64,000 nucleotides of DNA from Cocos nucifera (Eukaryota > Streptophyta > Magnoliopsida > Arecales > Arecaceae), in assembly GCA_006176705.1 (NCBI GenBank), contig QRFJ01005784.1, forward strand, positions 62,001 through 126,000, read 5' to 3'. Numbering within the stretch: the first letter of the stretch is position 1; the number at the start of each line of letters is the position of its first letter. The position numbers were made by a program, and so were the translations under genes. This document shows positions 57,401 to 63,561 of the stretch, one piece after another. The notes below the pieces were generated by a model. That model worked only from the letters and a program-made list of their open reading frames with translations. It was not told where the DNA came from and made no database searches.

Positions 57401-59200
57401 TTATAAACAACTTGAAGGAATCCAAACTCCTCTAGAATTGATATATGTCAAAGCTCTTCACCAACCAACGCATGCTTCCTTCGAACTTCGACTATTAAAT
57501 CCCAACGAATGGACACATCATGACAATGGACACTACTCTACGTAACAAACTCCACGTGGCCCCAAGCGGCCCACTATCCGATGGTTACGGCTGTCACTTT
57601 CAAGTTTGTTATAGGCTCCGTCTATAAAAGAGACCCTCCAAATACGTTTTCTCTAAGCTCTCTTCTCCTTCTCAAAACTCTGCTGAATTCTTTCCTGAGC
57701 ACTCTATTTCTATTGGCCAGAAGAGTTAACTTGATTGTCGGAGGGTCCTGTCGAAGCCACCACCACCGATTCCGGACAGGACTTTATTTTGCAGGTCACC
57801 GACAGAGGCCTCTTCTTCCTCAACTCCAGCTCGATCCGGCGTCAACCAAATTCTGCACCAACACATACCATACCACATCGACACTGTCACATGCTATAAC
57901 AATGACATCAACACAAGCATCATCCAAATTGGAAACCCGTGAGTGGATAAGTGGGGATGCATCATGTCTCATATAATGCCTAATTACCTATAATACCAGT
58001 ACATGAACAATATGAGGGCATACCACAAGATCTAAGGCCTTCAAAATTATTAATCATGTCCATGTCATAATTGTGTCAATTTCTGACTTTTTTTATGAAT
58101 AACCTTTCACATGTAGTGTAAATTATGTAACAGAAATAATTATAAAGAACTGCTCTCATAAAAAAATAAAAAGAAAAACCTATATATGAACTTCAGATGT
58201 CCTCATTCAGTTAGAATCAAGATATTTATGAATTGCTCATAAAAGCCATATTGGACATACATGTTCTGAAGGGAGGTAGGAAAAAGCTTTATAGTTCATG
58301 ACATATCGTAATGGTTATCAATATCCATCAGAATTTGCAAAATAATAAATTCGAGACGTCAAGATCATATTTGCAATTTCTGACAAAAGAAAATTACTTG
58401 ATTGACTTAAAAATGTCTTACAAAAACAATTACCAGAAATTGTACATCTAGTAGCCTCTAGGTTGACAGGTTTGTGCACCAAATCAACAATACACCATAC
58501 AAAGTGATCTTGCAATAATAAATTCATAGAATCAAAAGGAATTAATTTTGCCAAATAAGTATATCTCAAGCCAAAACCTGATGCAAATACCTTTTGTCAC
58601 TTGCTTCCACCACTCATCTATTTGCTTTCCTTTCTGAAGCTGATCGTTGTTGAGATACTCTCTAATAGAAGCATTGAAAGACCAAATGCGCAAGGTTTGG
58701 CTACTACTGATGAAGTCTAAAAGAATACTTTGAGCGTTGACATTGTTTGAGTCAAAATTTTTATCTTCTTTATGAAATGAAATGATCTTTTTTGTGGTCT
58801 CCACCTGACAAAAACAGAAAATAAGACGTGTAGAAGCATAAAATAATATATATTGGGAAAGAAAATGAGCACTAAAGTATGAAAAAAAATGCTCACAACA
58901 AACATAAAGTCAATTAGATTAGTGGCTCTTTCTCAATGGTGAAAAAGTACACATTAATTTATGAATATGCACTGGGAACCACCTTCTTTGGGTCTGAGCA
59001 TAAAGTGTTCATGACAATCTCAATACGAATAATCTGTGCAAGCAGCCAGGTCACATGATTACTGCGAAGAATCTGTTGATCACCTTTTGTAATTCGAGAG
59101 GCAAGTTTATTAACAAAATCAAGAAAATCGATACAGCCACTCTTCATGAGAAAGAAAAATATGTCCGCAAATATAAGCCACTCCTGCCAGCACTGCGTTT
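10959..59200 (-). CDS. MED23: Mediator of RNA polymerase II transcription subunit 23 (MED23), central ten exons, partial
   Basis: MED23 is a large, mainly helical subunit of the Mediator tail, which links DNA-bound activators to RNA polymerase II in the nucleus. Ten exons on the minus strand read as a continuous plant MED23 segment, recognised from remembered family sequence: CWQEWLIFADIFFFLMKSGC, LLDFISS, AQSILLDF, MGMFWVLSFTMAQPA, LLLEILNYRLLPLYR, LMYDVTKIIS, GPTEFTETLNRITII, HSFPQHRQYLCAGAW, REFSPEEVTSNIYTMVDVLL and LPLDILLLALIDRDDDP. Exon lengths are 218, 214, 281, 84, 95, 163, 246, 171, 114 and 126 nt, and phases match at all nine junctions with GT-AG borders and no stop. The segment is about 570 codons, against about 1,600 residues for plant MED23. 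The N-terminal exons lie right of 64000. The expected next exon (with a GPPEHW-type motif) was not found between 1 and 10958, so the 3' part lies to the left or is missing. Intact splice sites and frame argue for a functional gene rather than a pseudogene. Confidence 0.93.
11195..11308 (-). CDS. MED23: MED23 exon
   Basis: This 114-nt, 38-codon exon encodes GRVLREFSPEEVTSNIYTMV through QHGHLAQ. The acceptor is AATGCAG and the donor GTTTTC. It is in phase 0. The block REFSPEEVTSNIYTMVDVLL is nearly invariant in plants. Confidence 0.93.
11385..11555 (-). CDS. MED23: MED23 exon
   Basis: This 171-nt, 57-codon exon encodes AETTVINQCTQLLS, then SHSFPQHRQYLCAGAWMLMN, ending INSTNL. The acceptor is GTACACAG and the donor GTACGT. 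It is in phase 0. A 76-bp intron follows. Confidence 0.93.
12990..13270. repeat. Pyrimidine-rich low-complexity tract
   Basis: About 280 bp of C/T-dominated sequence (TTCCTTTTTTTCC, CCTTCTTCTTCATCTCC). The open frame across it (12934-13293) is Ser/Phe/Leu-rich low complexity and not believed to be a gene. Confidence 0.6.
13740..14400 (+). pseudogene. Unidentified gene-like remnant
   Basis: This block is clearly richer in G+C than its flanks. Plus-strand frames give protein-like stretches, for example HADGSIATHCLWKLANDND and SPLVLGLKM, then MRNLLTMDNDERIGVFTTDI, broken by stops near 14023, 14103 and 14179. I do not recognise the family. It may be a fragment of a captured or retrotransposed gene. 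It lies in the 5.4 kb MED23 intron opposite to the gene's strand. Confidence 0.3.
15125..15600. repeat. TACCA patch joined to long purine (GA) tract
   Basis: A GTACCAATTGG/GGTATGGTATGG block is followed by a GGGAGA-rich tract and a perfect (GA)n run at about 15421-15469. A block AGTTCCAGCAAGGAGG...GCTTAGGGTAAGG at about 15317 recurs at about 15468, giving a period near 151 bp. Confidence 0.6.
15421..15469. repeat. (GA)n microsatellite
   Basis: About 24 uninterrupted GA dinucleotides, the core of a larger purine-only tract. Confidence 0.9.
16185..16650. repeat. TACCA/CGGTACCGG patch with short purine tract
   Basis: ACCATACCAACGGCCCACC, then a GGAAGGAAAG tract (about 16258-16320), then CGGTACCGGTCCGTACCG and repeated CCATACC words. 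It ends at an ATAAACCATGG block (about 16640), a motif shared by other patch ends. Confidence 0.5.
16939..17184 (-). CDS. MED23: MED23 exon
   Basis: This 246-nt, 82-codon exon encodes GPTEFTETLNRITIISLAIT through RGQAIQAWQQ. The acceptor is CTTTTCAG and the donor GTTGTC. It is in phase 0 at both ends. LLEQIMATSQHTWSEKTLRY is a diagnostic plant MED23 block. Confidence 0.93.
17268..17430 (-). CDS. MED23: MED23 exon
   Basis: This 163-nt exon encodes YHGRSKALMYDVTKIISMIK through FFMVKKELK. The acceptor is CTTGTAG and the donor GTTAAT. It opens with the third base of the split arginine codon. GKRGEHRFFRLAENLCMNLI is a strongly conserved block. It is followed by an 83-bp intron. Confidence 0.93.
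18110..18360. repeat. TACCAG-rich patch with short duplication
   Basis: CCTATACCAGTACC and related words, plus a local direct duplication of AATAGCCAGTATAGCCC at about 18304 and 18341. Confidence 0.45.
18380..20138 (-). mobile_element. Copia-type LTR fragment or solo LTR, minus orientation
   Basis: Read on the minus strand the right end begins TGAAAGAGTTATGCCCTAG, resembling the ATGCCCTAG start seen in a class of plant copia LTRs, and it is related in style to the LTR start at 62925. It then runs about 1.7 kb without coding sequence. The left border is a guess and no target duplication was found. It could be a solo LTR or a truncated element. Confidence 0.45.
20340..20480 (-). mobile_element. 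Possible poly(A)-tailed retroposon 3' end
   Basis: A 12-T run at about 20352-20363 is followed by a GC-rich block (GAGGAGGGTGGGGCAGGATG). On the minus strand this is a GC-rich 3' end followed by poly(A), as in LINE or SINE insertions. No coding sequence or target duplication was established. Confidence 0.3.
20486..20581. repeat. 48-bp tandem duplication
   Basis: Two copies (20486-20533 and 20534-20581) of a unit starting ATTTATTGTTTTACTT and ending CTAGT or TTAGT, with a few substitutions. Confidence 0.8.
21180..21740. repeat. Dispersed repeat copy A
   Basis: Shares ordered blocks with 42190-42740: TTTTGGCCAT, AAATCATGCCAAA, TTGGCATGA and, about 450 bp on, a block around GAGGTAGTTAGCAT. The same order and spacing point to a diverged two-copy repeat. 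The class is unknown. Confidence 0.45.
21924..22018 (-). CDS. MED23: MED23 exon
   Basis: This 95-nt exon encodes TLTQRSPSILGKTGVSLLLL and on to LPLYR. The acceptor is TTTTGCAG and the donor GTGCTT. It ends with two bases of an arginine codon completed by the G that opens the next exon. It is separated from the previous exon by a 21.5 kb intron containing the nested copia and gag-only elements. Confidence 0.92.
23520..23680. repeat. TACCA-rich repeat patch
   Basis: TTGGTACTGAAC, TTGGTACCATCC and TATGGTAAGGTATGGG words in about 160 bp. Confidence 0.45.
24080..24540. repeat. TACCA patch with purine tracts and a poly-G run
   Basis: ATACCAAGGCTCTTATTGG and GTACAATATGTACCATTCC, followed by a GGGAGAGGGAGAGG tract, G+C-rich unique sequence and 16 consecutive G at 24423-24438. 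The order patch, purine tract, GC-rich tail matches 15125-15600 and 40490-40870. Confidence 0.5.
26056..26083. other. Perfect 11-bp inverted repeat (hairpin)
   Basis: TTCTTGATAGC and GCTATCAAGAA are separated by six bases (TAAAAG). No T-run or gene border suggests a function. Confidence 0.8.
27256..28014 (-). repeat. Copia 3' LTR
   Basis: A 759-bp LTR, starting TGTTGAAATTTT on the minus strand. It carries a small local duplication (AAGTGCCAAGTGCC, about 27757-27770) absent from the 5' LTR. The outer flank is ATATT at 27251-27255. Confidence 0.9.
28015..28024 (-). promoter_or_regulatory. Copia polypurine tract
   Basis: On the minus strand AGTGGGGGAA lies immediately before the LTR start TGTTGAA, the usual place for second-strand priming. 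Confidence 0.8.
28041..29446 (+). repeat. 5' LTR of gag-only element
   Basis: A 1,406-bp LTR with a TATAAAAGG box at 28632-28640. It aligns along its whole length with 33669-35253, apart from a 180-bp duplication present only in the latter. Confidence 0.92.
29449..29460 (+). promoter_or_regulatory. Primer binding site of gag-only element
   Basis: TGCTATCAGAGC differs by one base from the standard initiator-methionine site TGGTATCAGAGC and lies two bases after the LTR. Confidence 0.75.
29522..30788 (+). pseudogene. Copia-type Gag remnant with coiled coil and zinc knuckle
   Basis: From the ATG at 29522 the frame gives RPPLFDGSNFTY, with a stop where the family usually has W, then LNAKAMNILYCSLD and ANQIWEKLETTYG, the start of SIRE-like Gag. 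After frame changes, 29944-30444 encodes the CLMA-type segment followed by a long Lys/Glu-rich coiled coil (about residues 50-160). The last part (30594-30788) has the zinc knuckle CFKCNKVDHKISKC and the KQIWIPKGT and KKAWVPK motifs that follow it in this lineage. It stops right there with no pol. Confidence 0.85.
30789..33654 (+). other. Non-coding internal region of gag-only element
   Basis: About 2.9 kb of very AT-rich DNA with no open frame of note on either strand, filling the place where pol would be. Only a purine tract at its end is recognisable. Confidence 0.75.
33669..35253 (+). repeat. 3' LTR of gag-only element, with internal duplication
   Basis: 1,585 bp, about 180 bp longer than the 5' LTR. 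The extra length is a tandem duplication (about 34190-34370 and 34371-34553), so TATAAAAGG occurs twice (34266-34274 and 34444-34452). Confidence 0.92.
35770..38792 (-). pseudogene. Copia pol remnant (protease, integrase, RT, RNase H)
   Basis: The order is protease WWIDLGAARHVC (usual motif DSGA, here DLGA), a pre-integrase zinc region LWHCRLGHVNYRKMHD plus CRTCMLTK, the integrase core with HSDACDL, TDRGGEY and QQNGVAEQKN (the D, D and E positions), RT (KWVFRKKMKVDGTVDKFKAR, then LYVDDIL near 36710) and RNase H (36260 to about 35800, read through stops). Frame breaks occur near 38109, 37649, 36943, 36690 and 36268. No intact polyprotein is possible. Downstream, the element resumes at 35259 and is interrupted by the nested insertion. 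Confidence 0.9.
38814..39643 (-). pseudogene. Copia gag remnant
   Basis: The likely start is the ATG at 39643 (MMAMASLKEMAADF). The conserved copia Gag pattern DGGNFIRWQKKMHFLLT, KELWEKLEACYMKEDA and NNYKIIDGRSVMEQLYEL follows. At about 39170 a small deletion shifts the frame and creates a stop. The zinc knuckle CYNCKKPGHYKYEC (CX2CX4HX4C) is in the next open segment (39098-38814). Only about 20 bases separate the start codon from the LTR, which is too short for a normal leader with primer site. Confidence 0.88.
39664..40414 (-). repeat. Copia 5' LTR
   Basis: A 751-bp LTR. On the minus strand it starts TGTTGAATTTT and ends near ...TCTTTTTAATA. It pairs with 27256-28014 through long near-identical blocks. 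The outer flank is the ATATT target duplication. Confidence 0.9.
40490..40870. repeat. TACCG/CGGCC patch with purine tract
   Basis: GAGCCGTACCGGCCG, then a GAGAGGGAAAGAGACAGAG-type tract (40590-40675), then a GC-rich tail containing GCCGAAGG twice and another purine tract. Same layout as 15125-15600 and 24080-24540. Confidence 0.45.
41000..41380. repeat. Inverted-orientation patch: GC-rich block, CT tract, TACCG words
   Basis: A GC-rich block and CTCTCTCTCTCTCTTGG tract (41110-41128) precede CCCTACCAATTTG and CAGTACCGGTTTTGC, ending at a GCAAACCTTGATGG block. It reads as the reverse complement of the layout at 40490-40870. The intervening open frames are composition artefacts. Confidence 0.45.
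41620..42115. repeat. TACCA-rich repeat patch
   Basis: ATATACCAACATAG, ATATACCAGTACCAAG, AAGGTACCAGTATG and GTGTACCACACTGTACC words, ending at a GTAGACCATGG block at about 42105. Confidence 0.5.
42190..42740. repeat. Dispersed repeat copy B
   Basis: The partner of 21180-21740. It has TTTTTGGCCAT, AAATCATGCCAAA and TTGGCATGAT in the same order, and GAGGTAGCTAGCAT about 450 bp on. TTTGGCCATAAGAATGGCCAAA at its start is an inverted repeat. Confidence 0.45.
43470..43553 (-). CDS. MED23: MED23 exon
   Basis: This 84-nt, 28-codon exon encodes AIPSIAMVETYVRLLLIAPH and on to RPHFT. The acceptor is TTGTAG and the donor GTATCT. It is in phase 0 at both ends. It is too short to stand out as an open frame and was found by continuing the family sequence between flanking exons. 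Confidence 0.9.
43554..44454 (-). other. MED23 intron of about 0.9 kb
   Basis: Lies between two MED23 exons with GT-AG borders. It contains a TACCA patch (43870-44000) and TATG/TACG-rich microsatellite-like sequence (44025-44070). No gene is seen. Confidence 0.8.
43870..44000. repeat. TACCA-rich repeat patch
   Basis: GATGGTACAG, CATGGTACCGGC, CATACCAATGTGGTATGG in 130 bp. Confidence 0.4.
44455..44735 (-). CDS. MED23: MED23 exon
   Basis: This 281-nt exon encodes ERTMDFMNLDERSMGMFWVL through LEEAIFLGQ. The acceptor is GCTTCAG and the donor GTAAAA. It starts in phase 1 and ends on a codon boundary. The motifs MGMFWVLSFTMAQPA and NLCLKLAYQLE are typical of the family. A few positions (for example GHTE, where GVTE is more usual from memory) look like ordinary substitutions. 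Confidence 0.92.
45117..45995 (+). repeat. Tat element 5' LTR
   Basis: 879 bp, with TATAAA at 45761-45766. Its U3 contains imperfect short repeats of a CTTCTCCTTCAGCCGGACT-like word (about 45200-45420). Left flank CATAT. Confidence 0.92.
46000..46015 (+). promoter_or_regulatory. Tat element primer binding site
   Basis: TGGCGCTAAAGGAAGG begins four bases after the LTR, where reverse transcription is primed. The tRNA partner was not determined. It is not the initiator-methionine type. Confidence 0.6.
46114..47540 (+). pseudogene. Tat element gag remnant
   Basis: One frame runs from MPPKKVTTRRSTAKSEP at 46114, through stops at about 46357 and 46387, to an open part at 46510-47091. This has the retrotransposon Gag core FESYDGTFDPVNHLKTFW, GAARNWYSTLKPDTI and DLLARAERYA. 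It continues past a stop at 47089-47091 into an Arg-rich stretch and the lineage motif KYCRDHRDHDHDTEEY, ELIKRGGLGRFL near 47510. In these elements that histidine/cysteine block binds nucleic acid. Stops preclude a full product. Confidence 0.88.
47600..47990 (+). pseudogene. Protease remnant with catalytic core missing
   Basis: The end of the protease region is clear (VDFLIVKAPSAYNTIFGRSG, LNALRTVVSTYYLKMKFPT). The preceding aspartic protease core (a D-S/T/N-G motif and about 100 residues) is absent. It is replaced by repetitive GAATCTGAGGAATC sequence at about 47665-47700, pointing to deletion. Confidence 0.7.
48136..49409 (+). pseudogene. Reverse transcriptase and first RNase H remnant
   Basis: Begins with the RT entry HRLAVDPKHRPIKEKMR and KTGFIQEINYPNWVSNVIL, then the palm motifs MCIDFKKLNKAC (stop just before), MPFGLKNAGATYQRLVN and, after a one-base deletion near 48628, YVDDMLVKS (active-site aspartates intact). 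RNase H follows (LTIFPAALAAVLVEEA, YTKLEKLTYALL, LLTDQPIKAVL). It ends at a stop (49407-49409) just before the second RNase H. Confidence 0.9.
49413..49982 (+). pseudogene. Second (archaeal-type) RNase H domain of Tat element
   Basis: GLYVDNSSNASGAGAGLIL opens the domain (usual D-G-S, here D-N-S). It continues FPATNNGAEYKALIAGLKIA with the conserved glutamate, then VYSDSQLVVEQVSGSY with an aspartate, and NTRADLLSKLAT with the last aspartate. A second RNase H of this kind is a signature of the Tat lineage. It is in the same frame as the preceding domain, separated by one stop. Confidence 0.9.
49989..51238 (+). pseudogene. Integrase remnant
   Basis: The zinc-binding start (HEKICGSHVGARSLSQKLLR, then a stop, then a degraded second cysteine pair) is followed by the core: AIDYFTKWVEVEPL (first D), TIIIDNGR (second D) with a stop after it, and HPRTNGEAE (catalytic E) with another stop. 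After a frameshift the C-terminal part reads YNSKVKGRIFKVGDLVLRR-like and KLAPNWEGPYEI (50951-51238). Four or more lesions make it inactive. Confidence 0.88.
51324..52820 (+). repeat. Tandem array, about 13 units of about 116 bp
   Basis: Units start near 51324, 51440, 51557, 51669, 51781, 51896, 52012, 52128, 52244, 52360, 52476, 52592 and 52702. Each opens with TTAGGAACAGGAGGAGAACC and contains GAGGCCCATTCAACGGCC. The spacing is 116 bp for most, 112 and 110 for some. The last unit decays into unrelated sequence after about 52760. It sits between integrase and the antisense frame. Open frames inside are repeat artefacts. Confidence 0.93.
53100..56060 (-). pseudogene. Antisense accessory ORF of Tat element (putative gypsy-type transposon protein family), broken
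   Basis: On the minus strand the first open part (56057-55638) reads MSHQPFMLDTIPYVL, then IPQEYDLELSASGDRASFPP, SLPPFVVALFRFLNI, PNSFRFVIGFLFLCRLAEVH and TISLFRNFY. This is the N-terminal domain found in many plant proteins labelled putative gypsy-type transposon (Pfam Transposase_28). Frameshifts follow near 55640-55460 (WGHIKESVRRASSLDRADLD can be read across frames). Next come an acidic/lysine-rich middle (KGKAPGGSSKRVKV, GKKKKKAVVKTPRKG, about 55280-54990) and coiled-coil segments to about 53100. Function is unknown. It may have had introns. It is encoded opposite to gag-pol, so sense relative to MED23. Confidence 0.75.
56777..56790 (+). promoter_or_regulatory. Tat element purine tract
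   Basis: AGTAGGGAGACTAT directly precedes the LTR. It is a reasonable but imperfect polypurine tract. Confidence 0.5.
56791..57863 (+). repeat. Tat element 3' LTR with expanded minisatellite
   Basis: 1,073 bp, about 190 bp longer than the 5' LTR. The extra length lies in the CTTCTCCTTCAGCCGAACTC-type repeat block (about 56880-57260). TATAAAAG at 57623-57630. Right flank CATAC. Confidence 0.92.
57869..58590 (-). other. MED23 intron remainder
   Basis: AT-rich sequence between the Tat element and the next MED23 exon. No gene or repeat is recognised. Confidence 0.6.
58591..58804 (-). CDS. MED23: MED23 exon
   Basis: This 214-nt exon begins VETTKKIISFHKEDK and ends WWKQVTK plus one base. The acceptor is TTTGTCAG and the donor GTATTT. 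Conserved landmarks are SILLDFISS, LRIWSFN and REYLNNDQLQKGKQIDEWW. The single left-over base joins the GA that opens the next exon, 13.9 kb away across the Tat retrotransposon, to make a glycine codon. This phase match confirms that the two exons belong together. Confidence 0.92.
58983..59200 (-). CDS. MED23: MED23 exon (first in window)
   Basis: This 218-nt exon encodes TQCWQEW through SDPKK. The acceptor is TTTTGCAG at its right side and the donor GTGGTT at its left. It starts with two bases that complete a codon split by the upstream intron and ends on a codon boundary. The block MKSGCIDFLDFV and the helix NHVTWLLAQIIR are highly conserved in plant MED23. The 178-bp intron to the next exon is one of the few short ones. 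Confidence 0.92.
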
Positions 59201-62200
59201 CTGCAAAAGTAGAATGAAAGAAACATGCCACTTTGTAAGTATGGACATAAGCATAAGAAGAAAAGGATGTTATAACTTGGGTAAAGACTAAAATTATCAC
59301 AAGTTGAAAGAGAAAGAAAGAAGCAGAGAAAAACTAAGCTTGAAAAATAAAAGTAAAGAATAATGTAAGTGTTAGCAAGAGTGTAAAATAATAGAGTTAA
59401 GGGCTTCTAATTCAGGTCATTGCTTCACATAAGTACACAGATGCACATCTACCATGCTTAAAAACTAAAATAGCAAATAGTAAATAGCAAATCAAATGCA
59501 AACTAAAACAAAGGAACAAAACCTAAATGACAATATAGTTCAGATAACAAAATACGCCTGCATCATTACTTTATACAAATCAATTGACTTTATCCAATAC
59601 AATGTTAGCACATGTTCAAGATATCACTCGTAGTATTGTACCTCAGAAACAGATAGTGCACATTGATATGGATTTGCAGCAAGAGGCTATCACAGTTTAT
59701 ATGATTCACCAAGTATCTAACATGACAGGAGGTGAAATTACAACAAAACATTAACTTAGAGGGGATTAGGGGAATAACCAACAATGATGCAACCAGTGTT
59801 GCATGAAAACAAATACAAGAATTGGATTCCTACAAGTATCCAAGTGTTTGACACCTCGAGAGGAGAAGAGGAGGCACTCAGATAAGGGAATATGTAGAAA
59901 CTATGGTTTTGACTAAATTACATATTCATTCTCCAAAAATCACATAAAGAAGACACTAAAAATTTGTTACGGTATTTCAATTTACATGTTTCTAATCCAA
60001 ATCTCCCAAGTAACTTAAAGATGCAATAGAACTGGTATTTGACAAGGTTATGTCAAAGTTAAATTCTTGACCAATCTCTAAAAAGAAAAAAAATCTCACA
60101 TCTATATTTCCAACTTTATTAGAGCTGGTTGAATTCATTGCTAGAAGAATGCATCTAAAGCAGTCTCTAGAAGCAGCAAACAAAAAATTGATAAGTGGTG
60201 CATAACCAATTCAGACACATATATGATGCATGCTTTGGAGCTGCAGACAAGTGCACAGGCAGCACAGCATGCAATGAGTGACATAAGAACATATGATCAT
60301 ATATGGATATTCACCAATCGCAACTGAAAGGCAAAACTGCCCTTTATCCAAGTTTATACATTCAATAAAATAATACTTCTAAGTTTGTGACTTGATATCC
60401 AAACATGATGTAACATGTCATTTAAAACACATAGACGAGAATGGATGAAGTAATTAGAACTTTGGAAGGGGAAGCAGGTGCTAAAAGTTCTGGACCCCTT
60501 TTCGGTCTCTTAAGGCCACTCTTGCAAAGCTGAGAGCACAAATATCACTTGTTTAGTGTCAAATTCATATGAACTGATTTGACTATTATAATGAAAAATA
60601 AGAATATAAGCAAGCAAAAAGAAAAGTAAAAATGAGTTTATAAAACCAAGCAATAAATTAAAGCACTTCTTGTGGAAAAGCAATTTAAAACATTGACAAG
60701 CACACTGGGTTATACCGAACAATAATATCAGCAAGCTAGAAGTTCATTATTACATTTGGTGTGCCTTTGGAAAAATGGTAAAGCTGTAAGACAGAACAGT
60801 TTAGCGATTAATATAAGCACTGACAAATAACCACCCCAAAAAATTTGAGTTAGAATTATGACATGATCTCGATACCAAAGAAAAAAGGTAAAAGATGACT
60901 GGATATATAATGTTGTACAGCATATTGTTGTAAGCTTTATCCAGGTACTAAATTGCTGGTTTGGGTACCATCATAGGAGATTATCAGCACCATAAAGAAG
61001 CGCATATATCAATTTCATCTGTCAACACTGACATCAGCCTATATCAGTGCAGACTAAAATGTAGTGAAACAAGCTTATATTTCATTTTCCTGTTTCAAAT
61101 CCATTTTCAACTACCTGTAAAGCCATAGTTCCATTGGAAATGGCCTAAAGATCAAACCCCTTAATTCCTCTTTTCCTTTTTCCCCTTCTTTTTTCCTTTT
61201 TAATTTAGAATCTGATGTCAAATGTCTAAAGCAGACATGATAGTCTAAACTAAAACAAATGTTTGAAAAAGAAAAAGGAGACCTGCAGTATATATGCTCT
61301 CTGTGGTGCCACAAGCATATAAGCTTCCCCTTTATTTTTGCTACCAGAGTGTGGAAAATGGATGCAGATGACTGTAGAAACCCAGAAGCATAGAGGCTCC
61401 GAGCTTCAGAAATGCGCTCTCCTCTGCAGTTTGAGTTAGGTTATACATAAGAATAGATGCATTATGAGCTTATTTTTATTGCCAATTTGCAAAACCTGTT
61501 TTGTAATATTTGTTGGTGAAACAATATACTTGAAACTACACAGAAAGCAATCTTAAATGCAACCAGCTGAAATTTTTCAGATGGTTTATGATCCTATGAT
61601 TCAGTAAATTGGTAAAATAAATAATGTTCACTTGTTTTTTTTTTTTTTTTTGAAATGATACATTTCTTGTTCAAAACTCATCAAAACATTAAGATAAGCC
61701 AAGAGTCAAAACGAGATCCATATTACATCAGCTCTAGCAGACACAACATGCAAATATGATATCCAACAAAATGCAATCCTTCAATTTGCAAACTGAAACC
61801 TGATTAGTTCGTTCCCACCTTCTATGCCTTAAAAATATAGTTTGATCTAGTATCAGTCAGTATTAGTCTCTATCACAGTGCATCAACCTATCATACAGTG
61901 TAATACACACCAGTACAGTTCCGGCATAGCCTAAACCGAAAATATACTTCGTTGTAAATTGCTTAATTAATATGTTTACGTTGATTTCTCAGTAGGATTG
62001 ATTAATGTGGAACTATATGTAGCTTTTTAGTGATGTTTAGTAGAAACAGCAATGAATAATTGAGAAGATTCATATGGCAATGTATCTATAAGACTTAAAC
62101 ATTTATTCTCATGTTTTTAAACATGTCTGGGATCCCCAAGTTGCAAGAATAATGGAATGTTAGTTCTGTTGTTTCCATGTCAATAACAGTAGTTTCAAGT

Positions 62201-62924
62201 TTTCAACACCCTTAAAGTTAATTATGGTCTGTGGACCACTGAATTCATGCCATATAGTTAACAGAAAGGTTTTATGAATTAATGTTCTACTAAAATTGCA
62301 AAAACAAGGAGATTGTTTTTTATTTTCACAAAAATATCCGACTCAAAATCAGATAGAATCATAATAGTTGCAGAGAATAAGACTGAAAGGGGACTTTCAC
62401 CAGACATCCAGTTGTGATTTTACAACAGAATTACTCCACCAATAAATACTTTTGTCACCAATTTAAATCTTCATAAATGAGAGTAAAATCTCATAACTGT
62501 AAGTAATTCTTAACCAATGAAGCATCCTACATCAGATGCAGCGAGTATCCCGTAGACTAGCAAGCCAAACAGTAGTCACACTCGGTACAAGAGATTCCCC
62601 ATAACAAAGGAAAACAAAAATATCCTATAACGAATAAGAAAGAAAAAAAAATACGTGTTTCCTTAAAGCTTTATATAAAAAGAACCTAATTCAATCCTGA
62701 AAATACTCCCAACGATGCCAAGGACCCACCAACCACGAAAAAATAAAAAGGAAATTTTAATGCTACTCTTGGTGACAAAAGAACTTTATAACATTCCAAT
62801 ACCTTCCCAATATCAGAAATGCCCTAAACATTCCGAAATGGGATTCTAGTTCCACTTAAATTGCTAACTAAAACAGAAGATATAATGATAAAACCTTATG
62901 TTTAACTTCAATTTATGTGATGTA
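59201..62924 (-). other. MED23 upstream intron, no gene recognised
   Basis: AT-rich DNA before the first MED23 exon in the window. It includes a 17-T run (61635-61651) that could be a retroposon tail on the minus strand and a weak TACCAG/CAGTA patch (61830-61945). Blocks expected in the preceding MED23 exon were looked for and not found. Confidence 0.55.
61830..61945. repeat. Weak CAGTA/TACAG repeat patch
   Basis: AGTATCAGTCAGTATTAG and CACCAGTACAGTTCCGGC words. A diverged member of the TACCA family. Confidence 0.3.
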
Positions 62925-63561
62925 TGTTAGATGTGTGCCCTAGAAGCTAGATTGGCAGACACTTGTGAAATACTTTCTATGGATATTTTTGTAATTTTAA
63001 CTTAAAATTAATTAAAAAATTATTTTCTATCACATTGTGTATTAAAGTGTCTGTAATACATCCATTAAGTTAACGGACATGATAACACATATTCTCAAGA
63101 ATGGAGAATTTAAGGTATGTGTTATCATAATTAAGTCATAAAATACTCCCAATCGTAGGATCATCACGAGGATGGTGATCGATCTAGAAGATTGGTATAC
63201 AATCGCTTTTCTAGGATAGATGAGTCTTGAGTCTACAATGTGGAGACACCGGAGCGAGAGTACAGGTACTTGTTAAAAACAAGGGCACTGAGCGTGACCA
63301 CCTCGAGCAGTCATAAGAAAGTCTACCTTCTCGTCGATGACTGGCTTGATGCTGTAATTGTGTGTCTGGTTCTTTGACCTGAGGTGCATCGGCAGTTCAT
63401 CTTGAGTGTGTTATAATTTGATTATACCATAACTCGGTCTCCTAGCCATTTGGAATCTTGAGGTGTATGTTGGCTATAGCATGTTCATTATAGGAATTGA
63501 ATCGCACCAAGATGGGATCTATCAACCGCAGTAGAGGAGGAATAGTCCTATGATGATCATG
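62925..63561 (+). mobile_element. Copia-type LTR fragment cut by the chromovirus insertion
   Basis: Starts TGTTAGATGTGTGCCCTAG, a common start of one class of plant copia LTRs. It continues about 640 bp with no coding sequence and ends abruptly where the inverted chromovirus LTR begins. The rest may resume beyond 64000. Confidence 0.5.

Larger units (their letters stand above)
45117..57863 (+). mobile_element. Ty3/gypsy retrotransposon, Tat lineage, with antisense ORF and 3' tandem array
   Basis: LTRs at 45117-45995 and 56791-57863 (TGTTGAGGG/TGTTGGGGG to CACCAACA) are flanked by CATAT and CATAC, a target duplication with one change. A primer site follows the 5' LTR and a purine-rich stretch precedes the 3' LTR. 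Pol order is RT, RNase H, a second RNase H, integrase. The second RNase H plus extra DNA between integrase and 3' LTR are hallmarks of the Tat lineage. The extra DNA holds a 116-bp tandem array (51324-52820) and an antisense frame (53100-56060). Protease is largely deleted and pol has stops and frameshifts. It is antisense to MED23, in its 13.9 kb intron. Confidence 0.93.
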
